From assembly GCA_947174275.1 (NCBI GenBank), contig CAMWIJ010000002.1:31527-95526 (forward strand): a stretch of 64,000 nucleotides of DNA, read 5' to 3'. The notes under the pieces are model-generated. The model ran no database searches. It was given only the letters and a program-made list of their open reading frames with translations, and had not been told where the DNA came from. Positions 35,393-44,599 of this stretch are shown piece by piece. This DNA comes from an uncultured Muribaculaceae bacterium (GTDB taxonomy: Bacteria > Bacteroidota > Bacteroidia > Bacteroidales > Muribaculaceae). The first letter of the stretch is position 1; the number at the start of each line of letters is the position of its first letter. A program made the position numbers and the translations under genes.

Positions 35393-38300
35393 ATGAAAAG
35401 ACTTTACCCAATAAAGAATATCAGACTGCACATTGCGGCTGCAATAGCGCTGCTGGCGACCCTGCTCCCCGCGGGCGCAGGCGCCTTCAACCTGTCGACA
35501 TATACAGAGACCTCACGCATGGCATCGGGACGCTGGGCCAAGATAAGCGTCGACGCCGACGGCATATATCTGCTGAGCAACACGCAGATGCGCAAAATGG
35601 GTTTCAGCGACCCGTCGAAAGTGCATATCTACGGCTACGGAGGGCGTCAGCTCCCCGACCGTCTCACCGAGCAGGGATATATCGACGACCTGCCTATGGT
35701 GCAGACACTGCGCACCGACCGCGGTCTGCTTTTCTATGCCGAGGGAGTGACTCAGCCCGTGACCCATACAGGCCGCTACGTGCGACCGAAGCAGAACGCC
35801 TACTCCGACCTGGGCTATTACTTCGTCAGCGACTGCGACGGCGATGACAGGGATATACCGAAGGAAGGCGCTCCGACGGCAACGTCGCCCGAGACCTCGT
35901 TTATCGACTATATATTCCATGAAAAAGACCTCGTGAGTCTGGCGGCGACCGGACAGCAGTATGGCGGCGAGGATTTCCTCTATACACCCACACGTGCATA
36001 CACATTCACCCTCAACGATGTTGTCAGCGGCTCGCAGGTGTGGCTGGCATGCTCGTTCATGACTACCGCCTCATCCGAATCAAAAGTCAAATTCAACGCC
36101 TACGGCAACGAACTGCCATATTCTTCATCCGATGTAATCAGATCAACAGCTTCTGAACACGGCAACTATAGGGCTACCGTCACCACCAAGACATTCACCG
36201 CCACTGACGGGAAGCTGCCCTTAGGCGTGACATTCAGCCGCACCGGCACTGTATCGGCCGCCCACCTCGACTATCTTGCGGTCAACTACCTGCGACGCCT
36301 CAGCATGTCGGGCTCACAGCTGCTGTTCACGCTTCCGTCAAATCAGGCAGCTCTGGCCAACGCCGGCAGCTCTACTGTGGTGTGGGACATCACATCGCCC
36401 CTTTCCATCATTGCCATGAACGCCGGACTTGACGGCACAACCCTCCGCTGGACCAACGATTACACCGGCGACCGCCGCTACGTGGCCTTCGATCCGTCGG
36501 CAACTTTCGCCGAGCCTAAATATGTCGGCAGTGTCACTAACCAGAACCTGCACGGCGCGGAAGTGCCCGACATGGTGATATTCACGCCCTCGGCATGGCA
36601 GTCAGAGGCAGAGCGTCTGGCCGATTTCCACCGTGACAACGACAAAATGAAAGTGCTTGTCGTCGACCAGGAGAAAGTATTCAACGAATTTGCATCGGGC
36701 AGCCCCGATGTCAACGCGTTCCGCAAGATGCTCAAGATGTTCTACGACCGCTCAGAGAGCTCGGAGCGATCCCTGCGTCTGGCGCTCTTCATGGGTCGCG
36801 GCAGCTACGACAACCGCCGTATCACCACTGCCGCGAAATCGCTCAACTATCCCCTCATGCCTCTGTGGCAGTCGGAAAAGGGAGAGACCGACACCGATTC
36901 CTACACCACCGACGACATCTTCGCTTTCCTGCGCGACAACTCCGGCACCACCATGGCCACCGACTACCTGTGCATCGGCGTGGGCCGTATGCCGGTGACA
37001 TCGGCCGGCAGCGCCGCAAGCGCCGTCAACAAAGTGATCTCATACTCCACAAAGATGCCCGCCGGAACATGGCGCAACCGCTCGTTACTGATAGCCGACG
37101 ACCAGGACAACGGCATCCACATGGAGCAGATGAACAAAGTTTGCAACGACATCTTTGCCAATGGAGGCGATGCCGCCGTCCACACCAAGCTCTACACTGA
37201 CGCCTATCAGCTTACAGGCCAAGGATATCCACAGGCCCGAGACTTCATGTTCAAGACCCTCGACGAGGGTGTGGCATGGTGGTTCTATATCGGGCACGCC
37301 AACACCACCTCTCTCACCCACGAAGGACTCCTCAAACTGACCGACATCAACAATCTGTATCTGCGCAAATGGCCCATATTTTTCGCGGCCACGTGCGAGT
37401 TTCTGCGATGGGACGCCAACGCCATATCCGCCGGCGAAATAATGTGGGGCCACGAAGACGGAGGTTGCATCGCCCAGATTTCGGCCAACCGTCCGGTCTA
37501 CATCTCCGAAAACGAATACATCTCACGGGCTATGGGCAGGCATATCTACACACGCGATGCCGACGGCAGCCGCCTCACCATCGGCGAGATATACCGCCGT
37601 GCGAAAAACAGCTCAAAGGTAACCGACAGCGGCGTAATGCTGTCAGACGCCAACAAACTGAGATATATACTCATGGGTGACCCGGCGCTCTATCCCGCGA
37701 TGCCTTTCCACGACATCGCCATCGACCGCATCAACGGCGTGGCGGCGGGCGACTACGAGCAAGCCATCATGCAGGCCCGGCAGAATGTCGAGGTCGAAGG
37801 GCGAGTGCTTGACAGCGAAGGCAACACCATGACGGCATTTAACGGCACTGTGGCCTCGACTCTCTACGACGCCGAATACAGCATCACCACACACGGCAAC
37901 GGAGAAAACGGCAAACCGGTCACCTTCGAGCAGCACGGCAACCGTCTGTTTGCCGGAAACGACTCGGTCAAAGCCGGACAATTCAAAGTGCGCATCGCCA
38001 TGCCGTCAGAGATAACCAACAATTTCCGCGAGGCCACGCTCAGTCTCGTCGCAAAGGAGAACAGCGGCAACACAGTGTCAGACTATGCCGTCACAGCCAA
38101 CCGCGACTTCTATGTATTCGGCACCGACGACACTGTAAAAGATGACATGCCTCCCGTGATTAAATCGATTTACCTCAACCACCCCAGCTTCCGTTCCGGC
38201 GGCCATGTCAACGCCACTCCGACGCTTATAGCAGAGATTTCCGACAACCGCGGCATAAACATGAACACATCAGGCATCGGCCACCAGATGAACATCTTGG

Positions 38301-38806
38301 TCGACGGCAAAAAAAGCTATTCCGACGTGGCTGAATATTACACCCCGGCGGCTGACGGCACTCCATCGGGCATAATCGCCTACCAGCTGCCCGAACTGAC
38401 AGAGGGCGAGCACTCGCTGCGACTCAGAATTTGGGACACGTCAGACAACTCCGCCTCAGAGACAATCGAATTTTACGTATCGCCCGGTCAGGCACCGGTG
38501 CTCTACGACGTATATTCCGACGCCAATCCGGCATCAGTCCAGGCCAACTTCTATCTGTCGCACGACCGCCCCGACGCACGCGTGGAAGTGACGATATCAA
38601 TCTACGACATGCTCGGCCAGCCCGTATGGCAATCAGTGACAACAGGCCGCAGCGACATGTATCTGACGAGCCCCGTGACTTGGAACCTGCAAGACCATGC
38701 CGGCCACCGCGTGACCCGCGGCATCTATCTCTATCAGGCCACGATACGCGAAGGCGACAGCGTAAGCAACACACGCACTCACCGCATAGCCGTAACAGGC
38801 AACTGA
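35393..38806 (+). CDS. PorU-like C25-family sortase, second copy (closer to canonical PorU)
   Basis: 1137 residues with a signal sequence (IAAAIALLATLLPAGAGA) and the same layout as the copy at 2500: ASGRWAKISVDADGIYLLSN at the N-terminus, IGVGRMPVTSAGSAASAVNK, catalytic His635 in FYIGHANTTS and Cys668 in FAATCEFLRWDANAISAGE, RYILMGDPALYPAMP, and an Ig/FlgD-like C-terminal domain (TWNLQDHAGHRVTRGIYLYQ). The segment after the Cys keeps the E-F-x-R-x-D and S-A-G-E pattern I expect of PorU, which the porV-linked copy has lost. It follows GH25 by 37 nt. One of the two must be the main type IX sortase; which one is not shown by sequence. Confidence 0.82.
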   Translation: MKRLYPIKNIRLHIAAAIALLATLLPAGAGAFNLSTYTETSRMASGRWAKISVDADGIYLLSNTQMRKMGFSDPSKVHIYGYGGRQLPDRLTEQGYIDDLPMVQTLRTDRGLLFYAEGVTQPVTHTGRYVRPKQNAYSDLGYYFVSDCDGDDRDIPKEGAPTATSPETSFIDYIFHEKDLVSLAATGQQYGGEDFLYTPTRAYTFTLNDVVSGSQVWLACSFMTTASSESKVKFNAYGNELPYSSSDVIRSTASEHGNYRATVTTKTFTATDGKLPLGVTFSRTGTVSAAHLDYLAVNYLRRLSMSGSQLLFTLPSNQAALANAGSSTVVWDITSPLSIIAMNAGLDGTTLRWTNDYTGDRRYVAFDPSATFAEPKYVGSVTNQNLHGAEVPDMVIFTPSAWQSEAERLADFHRDNDKMKVLVVDQEKVFNEFASGSPDVNAFRKMLKMFYDRSESSERSLRLALFMGRGSYDNRRITTAAKSLNYPLMPLWQSEKGETDTDSYTTDDIFAFLRDNSGTTMATDYLCIGVGRMPVTSAGSAASAVNKVISYSTKMPAGTWRNRSLLIADDQDNGIHMEQMNKVCNDIFANGGDAAVHTKLYTDAYQLTGQGYPQARDFMFKTLDEGVAWWFYIGHANTTSLTHEGLLKLTDINNLYLRKWPIFFAATCEFLRWDANAISAGEIMWGHEDGGCIAQISANRPVYISENEYISRAMGRHIYTRDADGSRLTIGEIYRRAKNSSKVTDSGVMLSDANKLRYILMGDPALYPAMPFHDIAIDRINGVAAGDYEQAIMQARQNVEVEGRVLDSEGNTMTAFNGTVASTLYDAEYSITTHGNGENGKPVTFEQHGNRLFAGNDSVKAGQFKVRIAMPSEITNNFREATLSLVAKENSGNTVSDYAVTANRDFYVFGTDDTVKDDMPPVIKSIYLNHPSFRSGGHVNATPTLIAEISDNRGINMNTSGIGHQMNILVDGKKSYSDVAEYYTPAADGTPSGIIAYQLPELTEGEHSLRLRIWDTSDNSASETIEFYVSPGQAPVLYDVYSDANPASVQANFYLSHDRPDARVEVTISIYDMLGQPVWQSVTTGRSDMYLTSPVTWNLQDHAGHRVTRGIYLYQATIREGDSVSNTRTHRIAVTGN

Positions 38807-38825
38807 CACAATCACACACAATGCT

Positions 38826-38975
38826 CCGTGAGGGTGTTGCAAAACTTCATATTGTAGGGACGCACGGCTCATGCATCCGCGTGTAATGCCTGATAATAAG
38901 GCTATTGGCGGACGCACGAGCCGTGTGTCCCTACATTTTGGAGGCATTTCTCTGAGTTCTGCAACACCCTCACGG
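38826..38975. repeat. Palindromic repeat element, copy B (full length)
   Basis: Outer inverted repeats CCGTGAGGGTGTTGCA (38826-38841) and TGCAACACCCTCACGG (38960-38975) are perfect over 16 bp. Inner 27-nt arms at 38853-38879 and 38909-38935 carry the GGACGCACG/CGTGCGTCC motif with several differences (for example CTCATGCATCC in the left arm). The element lies between the PorU-like gene and the KdsD-like gene, in the direction of both. Confidence 0.88.
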
Positions 38976-38996
38976 CGTGAAAATATGGTGCTGACG

Positions 38997-39028
38997 TTTC
39001 TGAGTGTGTCCGATTTTTCGTAACTTTG
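38997..39028 (+). promoter_or_regulatory. Promoter of the KdsD-like/PfkB-like/ribH genes
   Basis: TTTC (38997-39000), 20 nt, TAACTTTG (39021-39028), 30 nt before the ATG at 39059. Confidence 0.65.
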
Positions 39029-39058
39029 CCGACGGCACAGCCAAAAGCCAAAAGACCA

Positions 39059-39679
39059 ATGAAAGATCTGACAAATTCAATCAAAGAGATATTGCGCGCC
39101 GAGAGCGAGGCCATACTCAACATTCCCGTCACCGACGCATATTCACGTGCCGTAGACATCATTGTCGAGCATGTCAACCGCCGCGGAGGCAAACTCGTCA
39201 CCTCAGGCATGGGCAAAGCGGGACAGATAGCGATGAACATCGCCACCACCTTCTCATCGACAGGCACTCCGGCAGTCAACCTCCACCCCTCGGAGGCTCA
39301 GCACGGCGACCTCGGCCTGCTTCAGCCTGACGACGCCCTGCTGCTGATATCCAACTCAGGCAAGACGCGCGAGATAATCGACCTTGTGGAGCTCGCCCGC
39401 AATCTCATCCCCTCAATTCCGATCATCGTGATTACCGGCAACGGAGACAGCGAGCTCGCACGCATCGCCGATGTCGCCATACTCACCGGAGGCTCACCCG
39501 AAGTGTGTCCGCTTGGACTGACCCCCACCACATCGACCACGATGATGACCGTAATCGGCGACATTCTCGTGGTCAACGTCATGCAGGAGATAGGCTTCAC
39601 CCGCGCCGACTACGCCAAACGCCATCACGGCGGATATCTCGGACATGTGTCACGCAACTCCGCAGCAGATGAAAGGTAA
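39059..39679 (+). CDS. Single-domain SIS sugar isomerase (arabinose-5-phosphate isomerase, KdsD-like)
   Basis: 206 residues from ATG 39059 (MKDLTNSIKEILRAES). The SIS fold is clear: KLVTSGMGKAGQIAMNIATT, FSSTGTPAVNLHPSEAQHGD, LLLISNSGKTREIIDLVELA, EVCPLGLTPTTSTTMMTVIG and RADYAKRHHGGYLGH. The KpsF/GutQ/KdsD group makes arabinose-5-phosphate, the precursor of Kdo for LPS. The C-terminal CBS pair of E. coli KdsD is absent; short SIS-only forms are known in Bacteroides. waaA, a later Kdo-pathway gene, is at 43278. It overlaps the next gene by 11 nt. Confidence 0.88.
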   Translation: MKDLTNSIKEILRAESEAILNIPVTDAYSRAVDIIVEHVNRRGGKLVTSGMGKAGQIAMNIATTFSSTGTPAVNLHPSEAQHGDLGLLQPDDALLLISNSGKTREIIDLVELARNLIPSIPIIVITGNGDSELARIADVAILTGGSPEVCPLGLTPTTSTTMMTVIGDILVVNVMQEIGFTRADYAKRHHGGYLGHVSRNSAADER

Positions 39680-40346
39680 GATAATAATCATAGGGGAAGC
39701 ATGGCTTGAAATAGGCTTCAAAGGCACCGTACCCGACGCCACACACCCCGGCGGAGCGCATCTCAACGCCGCACGCCGGCTTGCAGCCGACGGCCATCAG
39801 GTGATATTTCTCTCGGAAATAGGCACCGACAAAGCCGGCACTATAGTCGCCGACAGCCTCACCGACAGCGGCGTCGACATATCGGCTTCTGACCGTCATA
39901 TCGCAAAAACACCCGTAGTGCTCGACTTCGACGGCTCGCGCGCACGCTACAGCTCGGAGGACGACGGCGAGGGTTTTGACATCATCTGGCCCCGCGTGGA
40001 GCGCGAGGATATCGTGGTGTTCGGTGGCTACATGGCAGTCGACCAGCGCGTGCGCCGGCAGCTATGGTCATTCATAGCCAACGCCGACGAGCGCGAGGCA
40101 ACAATAATATATGTGCCCGACGTTGCCGACGACCGCATATCGCGCATCACCAAGGTAATGCCTTTAGTGTATGAAAACCTCGAGATAGCCGACCGCGTCA
40201 TTACGCTCCCCGACGACCTCATGGCGCTCTTCAGCCACAACGACCCCGAACGTGCGCGCCGCGAGAACTTCGCCTACTACGTCGATAACTACACCCATCT
40301 GACCGACCGCACACGTCTGGCTGAAGCCATCGTCGGCTCCAGATAA
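39669..40346 (+). CDS. Short PfkB-like carbohydrate-kinase protein lacking the C-terminal catalytic motif
   Basis: 225 residues from ATG 39669 (MKGKIIIIGEAWLEIGFKG). The N-terminal PfkB/ribokinase pattern is present: HPGGAHLNAARRLAADGHQV, IFLSEIGTDKAG, TPVVLDFDGSRARYS. The chain stops at about two thirds of the usual 300 residues, without the DTxGAGD motif that holds the catalytic Asp and ATP site. It is therefore unlikely to be a normal sugar kinase. There is no visible frameshift; the stop is clean and ribH begins 32 nt later. The start overlaps the KdsD-like gene, so the pair is co-translated. It could bind a sugar or regulate the isomerase; that is inference. Confidence 0.65.
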   Translation: MKGKIIIIGEAWLEIGFKGTVPDATHPGGAHLNAARRLAADGHQVIFLSEIGTDKAGTIVADSLTDSGVDISASDRHIAKTPVVLDFDGSRARYSSEDDGEGFDIIWPRVEREDIVVFGGYMAVDQRVRRQLWSFIANADEREATIIYVPDVADDRISRITKVMPLVYENLEIADRVITLPDDLMALFSHNDPERARRENFAYYVDNYTHLTDRTRLAEAIVGSR

Positions 40347-40378
40347 ATCAACTGCAAACTCAAAAAACAACAATCATA

Positions 40379-40867
40379 ATGTCAACCTCCGTACCCGTTA
40401 CTCCCCTCCCCTCCACCCCCGACATAAAGGTAGCAATCGTAAAAGCCCTCTGGAACGGGCATATCACAGGCGCGCTGACTGAAAGCGCTCTCGCCACATT
40501 CAAGGCGCAGGGCATTGACGCCGGCAATATAGATGTGTTTGAGGTGCCCGGCGCCGTCGAACTGACATTTGCCGCGTCGCAGCTCATCGAAACCTCGATG
40601 TATGATGCCGTGATAGTGTTCGGCTGCGTGGTGCGCGGCGGCACACCTCATTTCGACTACGTGTGTCAGTCGGTCACCCAGGGAATAACGGCACTCAACG
40701 CCGACTGCGACACCCCGGTGATATTCGGTGTGCTCACCGTCGACACCGAGCAGGACGCTCTCGACCGCTGCGGCGGCCCCGCAGGCGACAAAGGCGCCGA
40801 AGCCGCCGAAGCCGCCATACGTATGCATGACTTCGTGCAACGGGTGCGCGACTGCGAATCTGAATAA
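40379..40867 (+). CDS. ribH: 6,7-dimethyl-8-ribityllumazine synthase
   Basis: 162 residues. Family motifs: VAIVKALWNGHITGALTESA, VFEVPGAVELTFAASQL, VFGCVVRGGTPHFDYVCQSV, and IFGVLTVDTEQDALDRCGG. The enzyme condenses the pyrimidine and dihydroxybutanone phosphate to lumazine in riboflavin synthesis, as an icosahedral or pentameric assembly. It starts 32 nt after the PfkB-like gene. Confidence 0.96.
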   Translation: MSTSVPVTPLPSTPDIKVAIVKALWNGHITGALTESALATFKAQGIDAGNIDVFEVPGAVELTFAASQLIETSMYDAVIVFGCVVRGGTPHFDYVCQSVTQGITALNADCDTPVIFGVLTVDTEQDALDRCGGPAGDKGAEAAEAAIRMHDFVQRVRDCESE

Positions 40868-41003
40868 TCCCTCTGTCATAAACATAACCAGGAGGTGTTT
40901 CCCATAACAAAAGTCGTCAACCCGATGATATCTTTTATTTTTTGATTTTCGCAAATAATTCGCAGAATTTTTCAAAAATATAGCGATATTAAAAATAATT
41001 GCG

Positions 41004-41011
41004 TATATTTG
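41004..41011 (+). promoter_or_regulatory. Promoter -7 element of tRNA-Tyr
   Basis: TATATTTG matches TAnnTTTG and lies 34 nt before the tRNA 5' end. The surrounding DNA is AT-rich. Confidence 0.6.
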
Positions 41012-41045
41012 CACTCACAATCGCAGACAGAGCGCTGTCTCGACC

Positions 41046-41128
41046 GGGCGAATACCAGAGTGGCCAAATGGGGCAGACTGTAAATCTGCTGGTTTATACC
41101 TTCGGTGGTTCGAATCCATCTTCGCCCA
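41046..41128 (+). tRNA. tRNA-Tyr (anticodon GTA)
   Basis: A class II tRNA with a long variable arm, 83 nt. Acceptor strand GGGCGAA pairs with TTCGCCC, discriminator A at 41128. The anticodon GTA is at 41080-41082 in the loop of GCAGA-CTGTAAA-TCTGC, and the T-arm has GGTTCGAATCC. CCA is not encoded. A terminator follows at 41150. Confidence 0.96.
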
Positions 41129-41149
41129 CAATCCCCAAACTGATATCAG

Positions 41150-41190
41150 GCGGCATCGCGTATCCACAGCGATGCCGCTGTTTTTTATTT
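41150..41190 (+). terminator. Terminator after tRNA-Tyr
   Basis: GCGGCATCGC (41150-41159) and GCGATGCCGC (41169-41178), a perfect 10-bp stem with a 9-nt loop, then TGTTTTTTATTT. Confidence 0.9.
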
Positions 41191-41259
41191 CCAAATTCAC
41201 TTTTTTATGGCACAAGCTAAATTGCAGTGCATTTAACAGTCTCGGTTTAGTATTACTGC

Positions 41260-41410
41260 GAGCGTGTTGCATAACTAGATGAATGCCCCAAAATGTAGGG
41301 ACGCACGGCTCGCGCGTCCGCCAACCACCTGATTATCAGACGCACAATCGGACGCACGAGCCGTGCGTCCCTACATTTTGAGGCATTCATCTGAGTGCTG
41401 CAACACCTTC
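41260..41410. repeat. Palindromic repeat element, copy C
   Basis: Imperfect outer repeats GAGCGTGTTGCA (41260-41271) and TGCAACACCTTC (41399-41410). The arms between them are an extended near-palindrome: AGATGAATGCC at the left matches GGCATTCATCT at the right, around the TGTAGGGACGCACG core. It sits in the gap between the two tRNA genes. Confidence 0.85.
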
Positions 41411-41523
41411 AAGGAAAAGCCGGGTATTATTATATAGCCTTGTACTGTTATTCCGGCTTGAGCCCGATTTACCGCAATTCCCATTATTTTTTTAGACTTT
41501 TTTTCAAAAAAGTTCCCAAAAAT

Positions 41524-41554
41524 TTTGGTAATTAAAAAAAAGTGCTTACCTTTG
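41524..41554 (+). promoter_or_regulatory. Promoter of tRNA-Val
   Basis: TTTG (41524-41527), 19 nt, TACCTTTG (41547-41554), a perfect match to the Bacteroidetes pattern, 18 nt before the tRNA. Confidence 0.78.
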
Positions 41555-41572
41555 CATCGTTCAACCGACAAG

Positions 41573-41647
41573 GGGCGCTTAGCTCAGCTGGTTCAGAGCA
41601 TCTGCCTTACAAGCAGAGGGTCGGGGGTTCGAATCCCTCAGCGCCCA
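41573..41647 (+). tRNA. tRNA-Val (anticodon TAC)
   Basis: 75 nt with acceptor GGGCGCT pairing with AGCGCCC, D-arm AGCTCAGCTGGTT, anticodon TAC (41608-41610) in loop CTTACAA, and T-arm GGGGGTTCGAATCCC. The discriminator is A at 41647 and CCA is not encoded. Confidence 0.96.
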
Positions 41648-41660
41648 CTTCCCCTTCACC

Positions 41661-41698
41661 ATGCCATCAGCTTTGTAGCCGATGGCATTTTTATTTTA
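41661..41698 (+). terminator. Terminator after tRNA-Val
   Basis: ATGCCATC (41661-41668) and GATGGCAT (41681-41688) form an 8-bp stem, followed by TTTTTATTTTA. It lies only 32 nt before the gltX ATG, so some read-through or an unrecognised gltX promoter is needed. Confidence 0.8.
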
Positions 41699-41729
41699 TA
41701 GTAAGACAATATAAAAAGTCAGCTACGCA

Positions 41730-43256
41730 ATGGAAAGAAAAGTAAGAGTTCGTTTCGCCCCCTCACCCACCGGACCGCTCCACATCGGCGGAGTTCGCAC
41801 TGCCCTCTACAACTACCTGTTCGCCCGTCGCCACGGCGGCGACATGATACTCCGCATCGAGGACACCGACTCCCAGCGCTTCGTACCCGGAGCCGAGGAC
41901 TACATCAACGAAGCTCTCGCATGGCTCGGCATCGGCATTGACGAAGGCGTGCGTCAGGGCGGCGCGTTCGGTCCCTACAAGCAGAGCGAACGCCGCGACA
42001 TCTACCGCGAGCACGTCAGAATGCTCCTCGACAACGGCAAGGCATATATCGCCTTCGACACCCCCGAAGAGCTCGAGGCTGCACGCGCGGCGACTCCCAA
42101 CTTCCAATACGACGCATCGACCCGCGGCTCTATGCGCAACTCCCTCTCGCTCGGCGAGGAGGAGACAAAACGCCTCATCGACGCCGGCGAAAAATATGTG
42201 GTTCGCTTCAAAATCGAGCCCGGACGCGACGTCGAGGTCAACGACCTTATCCGCGGCAAAGTGACAATCAACTCATCGGTGCTCGACGACAAAGTGCTCT
42301 ACAAGAGCGCCGACGACCTGCCCACCTACCACCTGGCCAACATCGTCGACGACCACCTGATGGAGGTGAGCCACGTGATACGCGGCGAGGAATGGCTTCC
42401 CTCCGCACCGCTCCACGTGCTTCTCTACGAAGCGTTCGGATGGACCGACACCATGCCGCAGTTCGTCCACCTGCCCCTGCTGCTCAAACCCGACGGCAAA
42501 GGCAAACTGTCGAAACGCGACGGCGACCGTCTCGGCTTCCCCGTGTTCCCCCTCGAATGGCACGACCCCAAGAGCGGCGACATCTCCTCGGGCTACCGCG
42601 AGAAAGGCTATCTGCCACAGGCCGTGGTCAACTTCCTCGCCCTGCTGGGCTGGAACCCCGGCGACGACACCGAAATAATGTCGATGGACGAGCTCATCAG
42701 CCGCTTCTCGTTCGACCACTGCTCGCGCTCGGGTGCCAAATTCGACTTCGAGAAGGGCAAATGGTTCAACCACAAATACCTCCAGGAGCTGCCCGACAAC
42801 GAGCTGCTGCCCATGTTCAAGCCCGTGATGGAAGCCAACGGCGTAAACCCCGCCGACTTCTCCGACGAATACATCGCCCGCGCCATCGCAATGGTCAAGA
42901 ACCGCGCCAACTTCGTCAGTGACCTCTGGGATCAGGCCCGCTTCTTCTTCGTCGACCCCACTGAATACGAGGCGAAATCAGTAAAAAAACGCTGGACCGC
43001 CGAAACTCCCGCCATACTCCGCGCCATGATGGACCGCATGGCATCGCTCCCCTCGCTCGAGAGCAAGGCCGCTGAAGAAAACATCCTCGCATGGATCAGC
43101 GAAAACGGCTATCACCTTGGCAACGTCATGAACGCCCTGCGCCTGGCCGTTGTAGGCGAATGCAAAGGCCCCCACATGTTTGACATCACCGAACTGATGG
43201 GGCTCGACGCCACCCGACGCCGCGTGGAAAACGCTTGCGCCAACATCCAGCTGTAA
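41730..43256 (+). CDS. gltX: Glutamyl-tRNA synthetase
   Basis: 508 residues. Class I signatures: [20 protein letters not shown] (HIGH equivalent) and [20 protein letters not shown] (KMSKS equivalent). [11 protein letters not shown] and [14 protein letters not shown] are typical. It charges tRNA-Glu. No TAnnTTTG promoter is seen between the tRNA-Val terminator and the ATG. waaA begins 21 nt after the stop. Confidence 0.97.
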   Translation: MERKVRVRFAPSPTGPLHIGGVRTALYNYLFARRHGGDMILRIEDTDSQRFVPGAEDYINEALAWLGIGIDEGVRQGGAFGPYKQSERRDIYREHVRMLLDNGKAYIAFDTPEELEAARAATPNFQYDASTRGSMRNSLSLGEEETKRLIDAGEKYVVRFKIEPGRDVEVNDLIRGKVTINSSVLDDKVLYKSADDLPTYHLANIVDDHLMEVSHVIRGEEWLPSAPLHVLLYEAFGWTDTMPQFVHLPLLLKPDGKGKLSKRDGDRLGFPVFPLEWHDPKSGDISSGYREKGYLPQAVVNFLALLGWNPGDDTEIMSMDELISRFSFDHCSRSGAKFDFEKGKWFNHKYLQELPDNELLPMFKPVMEANGVNPADFSDEYIARAIAMVKNRANFVSDLWDQARFFFVDPTEYEAKSVKKRWTAETPAILRAMMDRMASLPSLESKAAEENILAWISENGYHLGNVMNALRLAVVGECKGPHMFDITELMGLDATRRRVENACANIQL

Positions 43257-43277
43257 GTCCAACCAATCACCGCCGAC

Positions 43278-44519
43278 GTGAATTTCCTCTACAACACCGG
43301 AATACATCTCTACTCGATTGGTGCGCGGATTGCCTCCCGCACCAATCCCAAAGCTAAAAAGATGACCGAAGGGCAGAAATCGACCTTCGGTCATCTGCGT
43401 GCCACGCTCCCTGCCGACGGACGCACGATATGGATACACGCCTCCTCGCTCGGCGAATTCGAACAGGGCCGACCCCTCATCGAGCGACTGCGACGCCTCC
43501 ACCCCGACCGAAAGATACTGCTCACATTCTTCTCGCCCTCGGGCTACGAGGTGCGCAAGAACTATCCGATGGTCGACGCCGTGGCATATCTCCCCTTCGA
43601 CACCCCACGCAACGCACGCCGCTTCATTGAGATTGTACGCCCGTCAGTAGCGATTTTCATAAAATATGAATTCTGGGGCAACTACCTGCAGCAGCTCCAT
43701 AAAGCCGCAGTGCCAGTCTACATCATATCGGCCATATTCCGGCCCGGCCAGATTTTCTTCCGACCGTGGGGAGGCATGTTCCGCCGCATGCTCCGGCGCT
43801 TCGACCGCATATATCTTCAGGACGACGAGTCGCAGAAACTGCTCTCAGGCATCGGCATCGACAACACCGTCGTGGCCGGCGACACCCGCTTCGACCGCGT
43901 CACCGACGTGATGGCACAGACATTCGACATCGCCGGAGGCGAAAATCTACGTTCTTTCATCATTTTCGGCAGCAGCTGGGGTGCCGACGAAGCCAACTAC
44001 ATTCCCTGGCTCAACGCCAACACAGATGTGAAATTCATCATCGCGCCACACGAATTCGACGAAGCCCGCGTCAAGGCTCTCTGCAGCGCCATCGACGGCA
44101 ACGTCATCCCTCTGTCGCAATGGGAACGGCACATAGCCGACAACGGCACACCGCCGGAACATATCCGCGGCATCGTCGTCGACTGCTTCGGCAAACTGTC
44201 GTCGCTCTACCGCTACGCATCGGTGGCCTACATCGGAGGCGGACACGGCGCAGGCATACACAACATCAACGAGGCCGCCGTCTACGGCATCCCCGTGGTG
44301 TTCGGCCCCAACTACCACAAATTCAAGGAAGCGCGCGACCTCATCGCACTCAAAGGCGCTTTCTCGGTCAACGACGCCGCAACCACCGCCCGGACACTCG
44401 ACCGACTGCTTGCCGACAACGAATTCCGCGAAAAAGCCGGAAAAACAGCCGGACAATACATCGCCGACAACATCGGCGCCACCGACCGTATCTTCTCCGA
44501 CATTTTCGGCGAAAAATAA
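43278..44519 (+). CDS. waaA: 3-deoxy-D-manno-octulosonic acid (Kdo) transferase
   Basis: 413 residues starting at GTG 43278; the family N-terminus NFLYNTGIHLYSIG supports this start. The N-terminal domain has IWIHASSLGEFEQGRPLIE and LLTFFSPSGYEVRKNYPMVD; the C-terminal GT-B domain has YIGGGHGAGIHNINEAAVYG and PVVFGPNYHKFKEARDLI. It adds Kdo to lipid A at the inner membrane. It follows gltX by 21 nt. Confidence 0.94.
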   Translation: MNFLYNTGIHLYSIGARIASRTNPKAKKMTEGQKSTFGHLRATLPADGRTIWIHASSLGEFEQGRPLIERLRRLHPDRKILLTFFSPSGYEVRKNYPMVDAVAYLPFDTPRNARRFIEIVRPSVAIFIKYEFWGNYLQQLHKAAVPVYIISAIFRPGQIFFRPWGGMFRRMLRRFDRIYLQDDESQKLLSGIGIDNTVVAGDTRFDRVTDVMAQTFDIAGGENLRSFIIFGSSWGADEANYIPWLNANTDVKFIIAPHEFDEARVKALCSAIDGNVIPLSQWERHIADNGTPPEHIRGIVVDCFGKLSSLYRYASVAYIGGGHGAGIHNINEAAVYGIPVVFGPNYHKFKEARDLIALKGAFSVNDAATTARTLDRLLADNEFREKAGKTAGQYIADNIGATDRIFSDIFGEK

Positions 44520-44548
44520 CGTCGCCGAAAACCACAATCAGCCGTTTT

Positions 44549-44580
44549 ATTGATTTTTTGGCAAATTTTCATTAACTTTG
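44549..44580 (+). promoter_or_regulatory. Promoter of parC
   Basis: ATTG (44549-44552), 20 nt, TAACTTTG (44573-44580), 19 nt before the ATG at 44600. Confidence 0.6.
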
Positions 44581-44599
44581 CTACAAATGCCGAATTACA

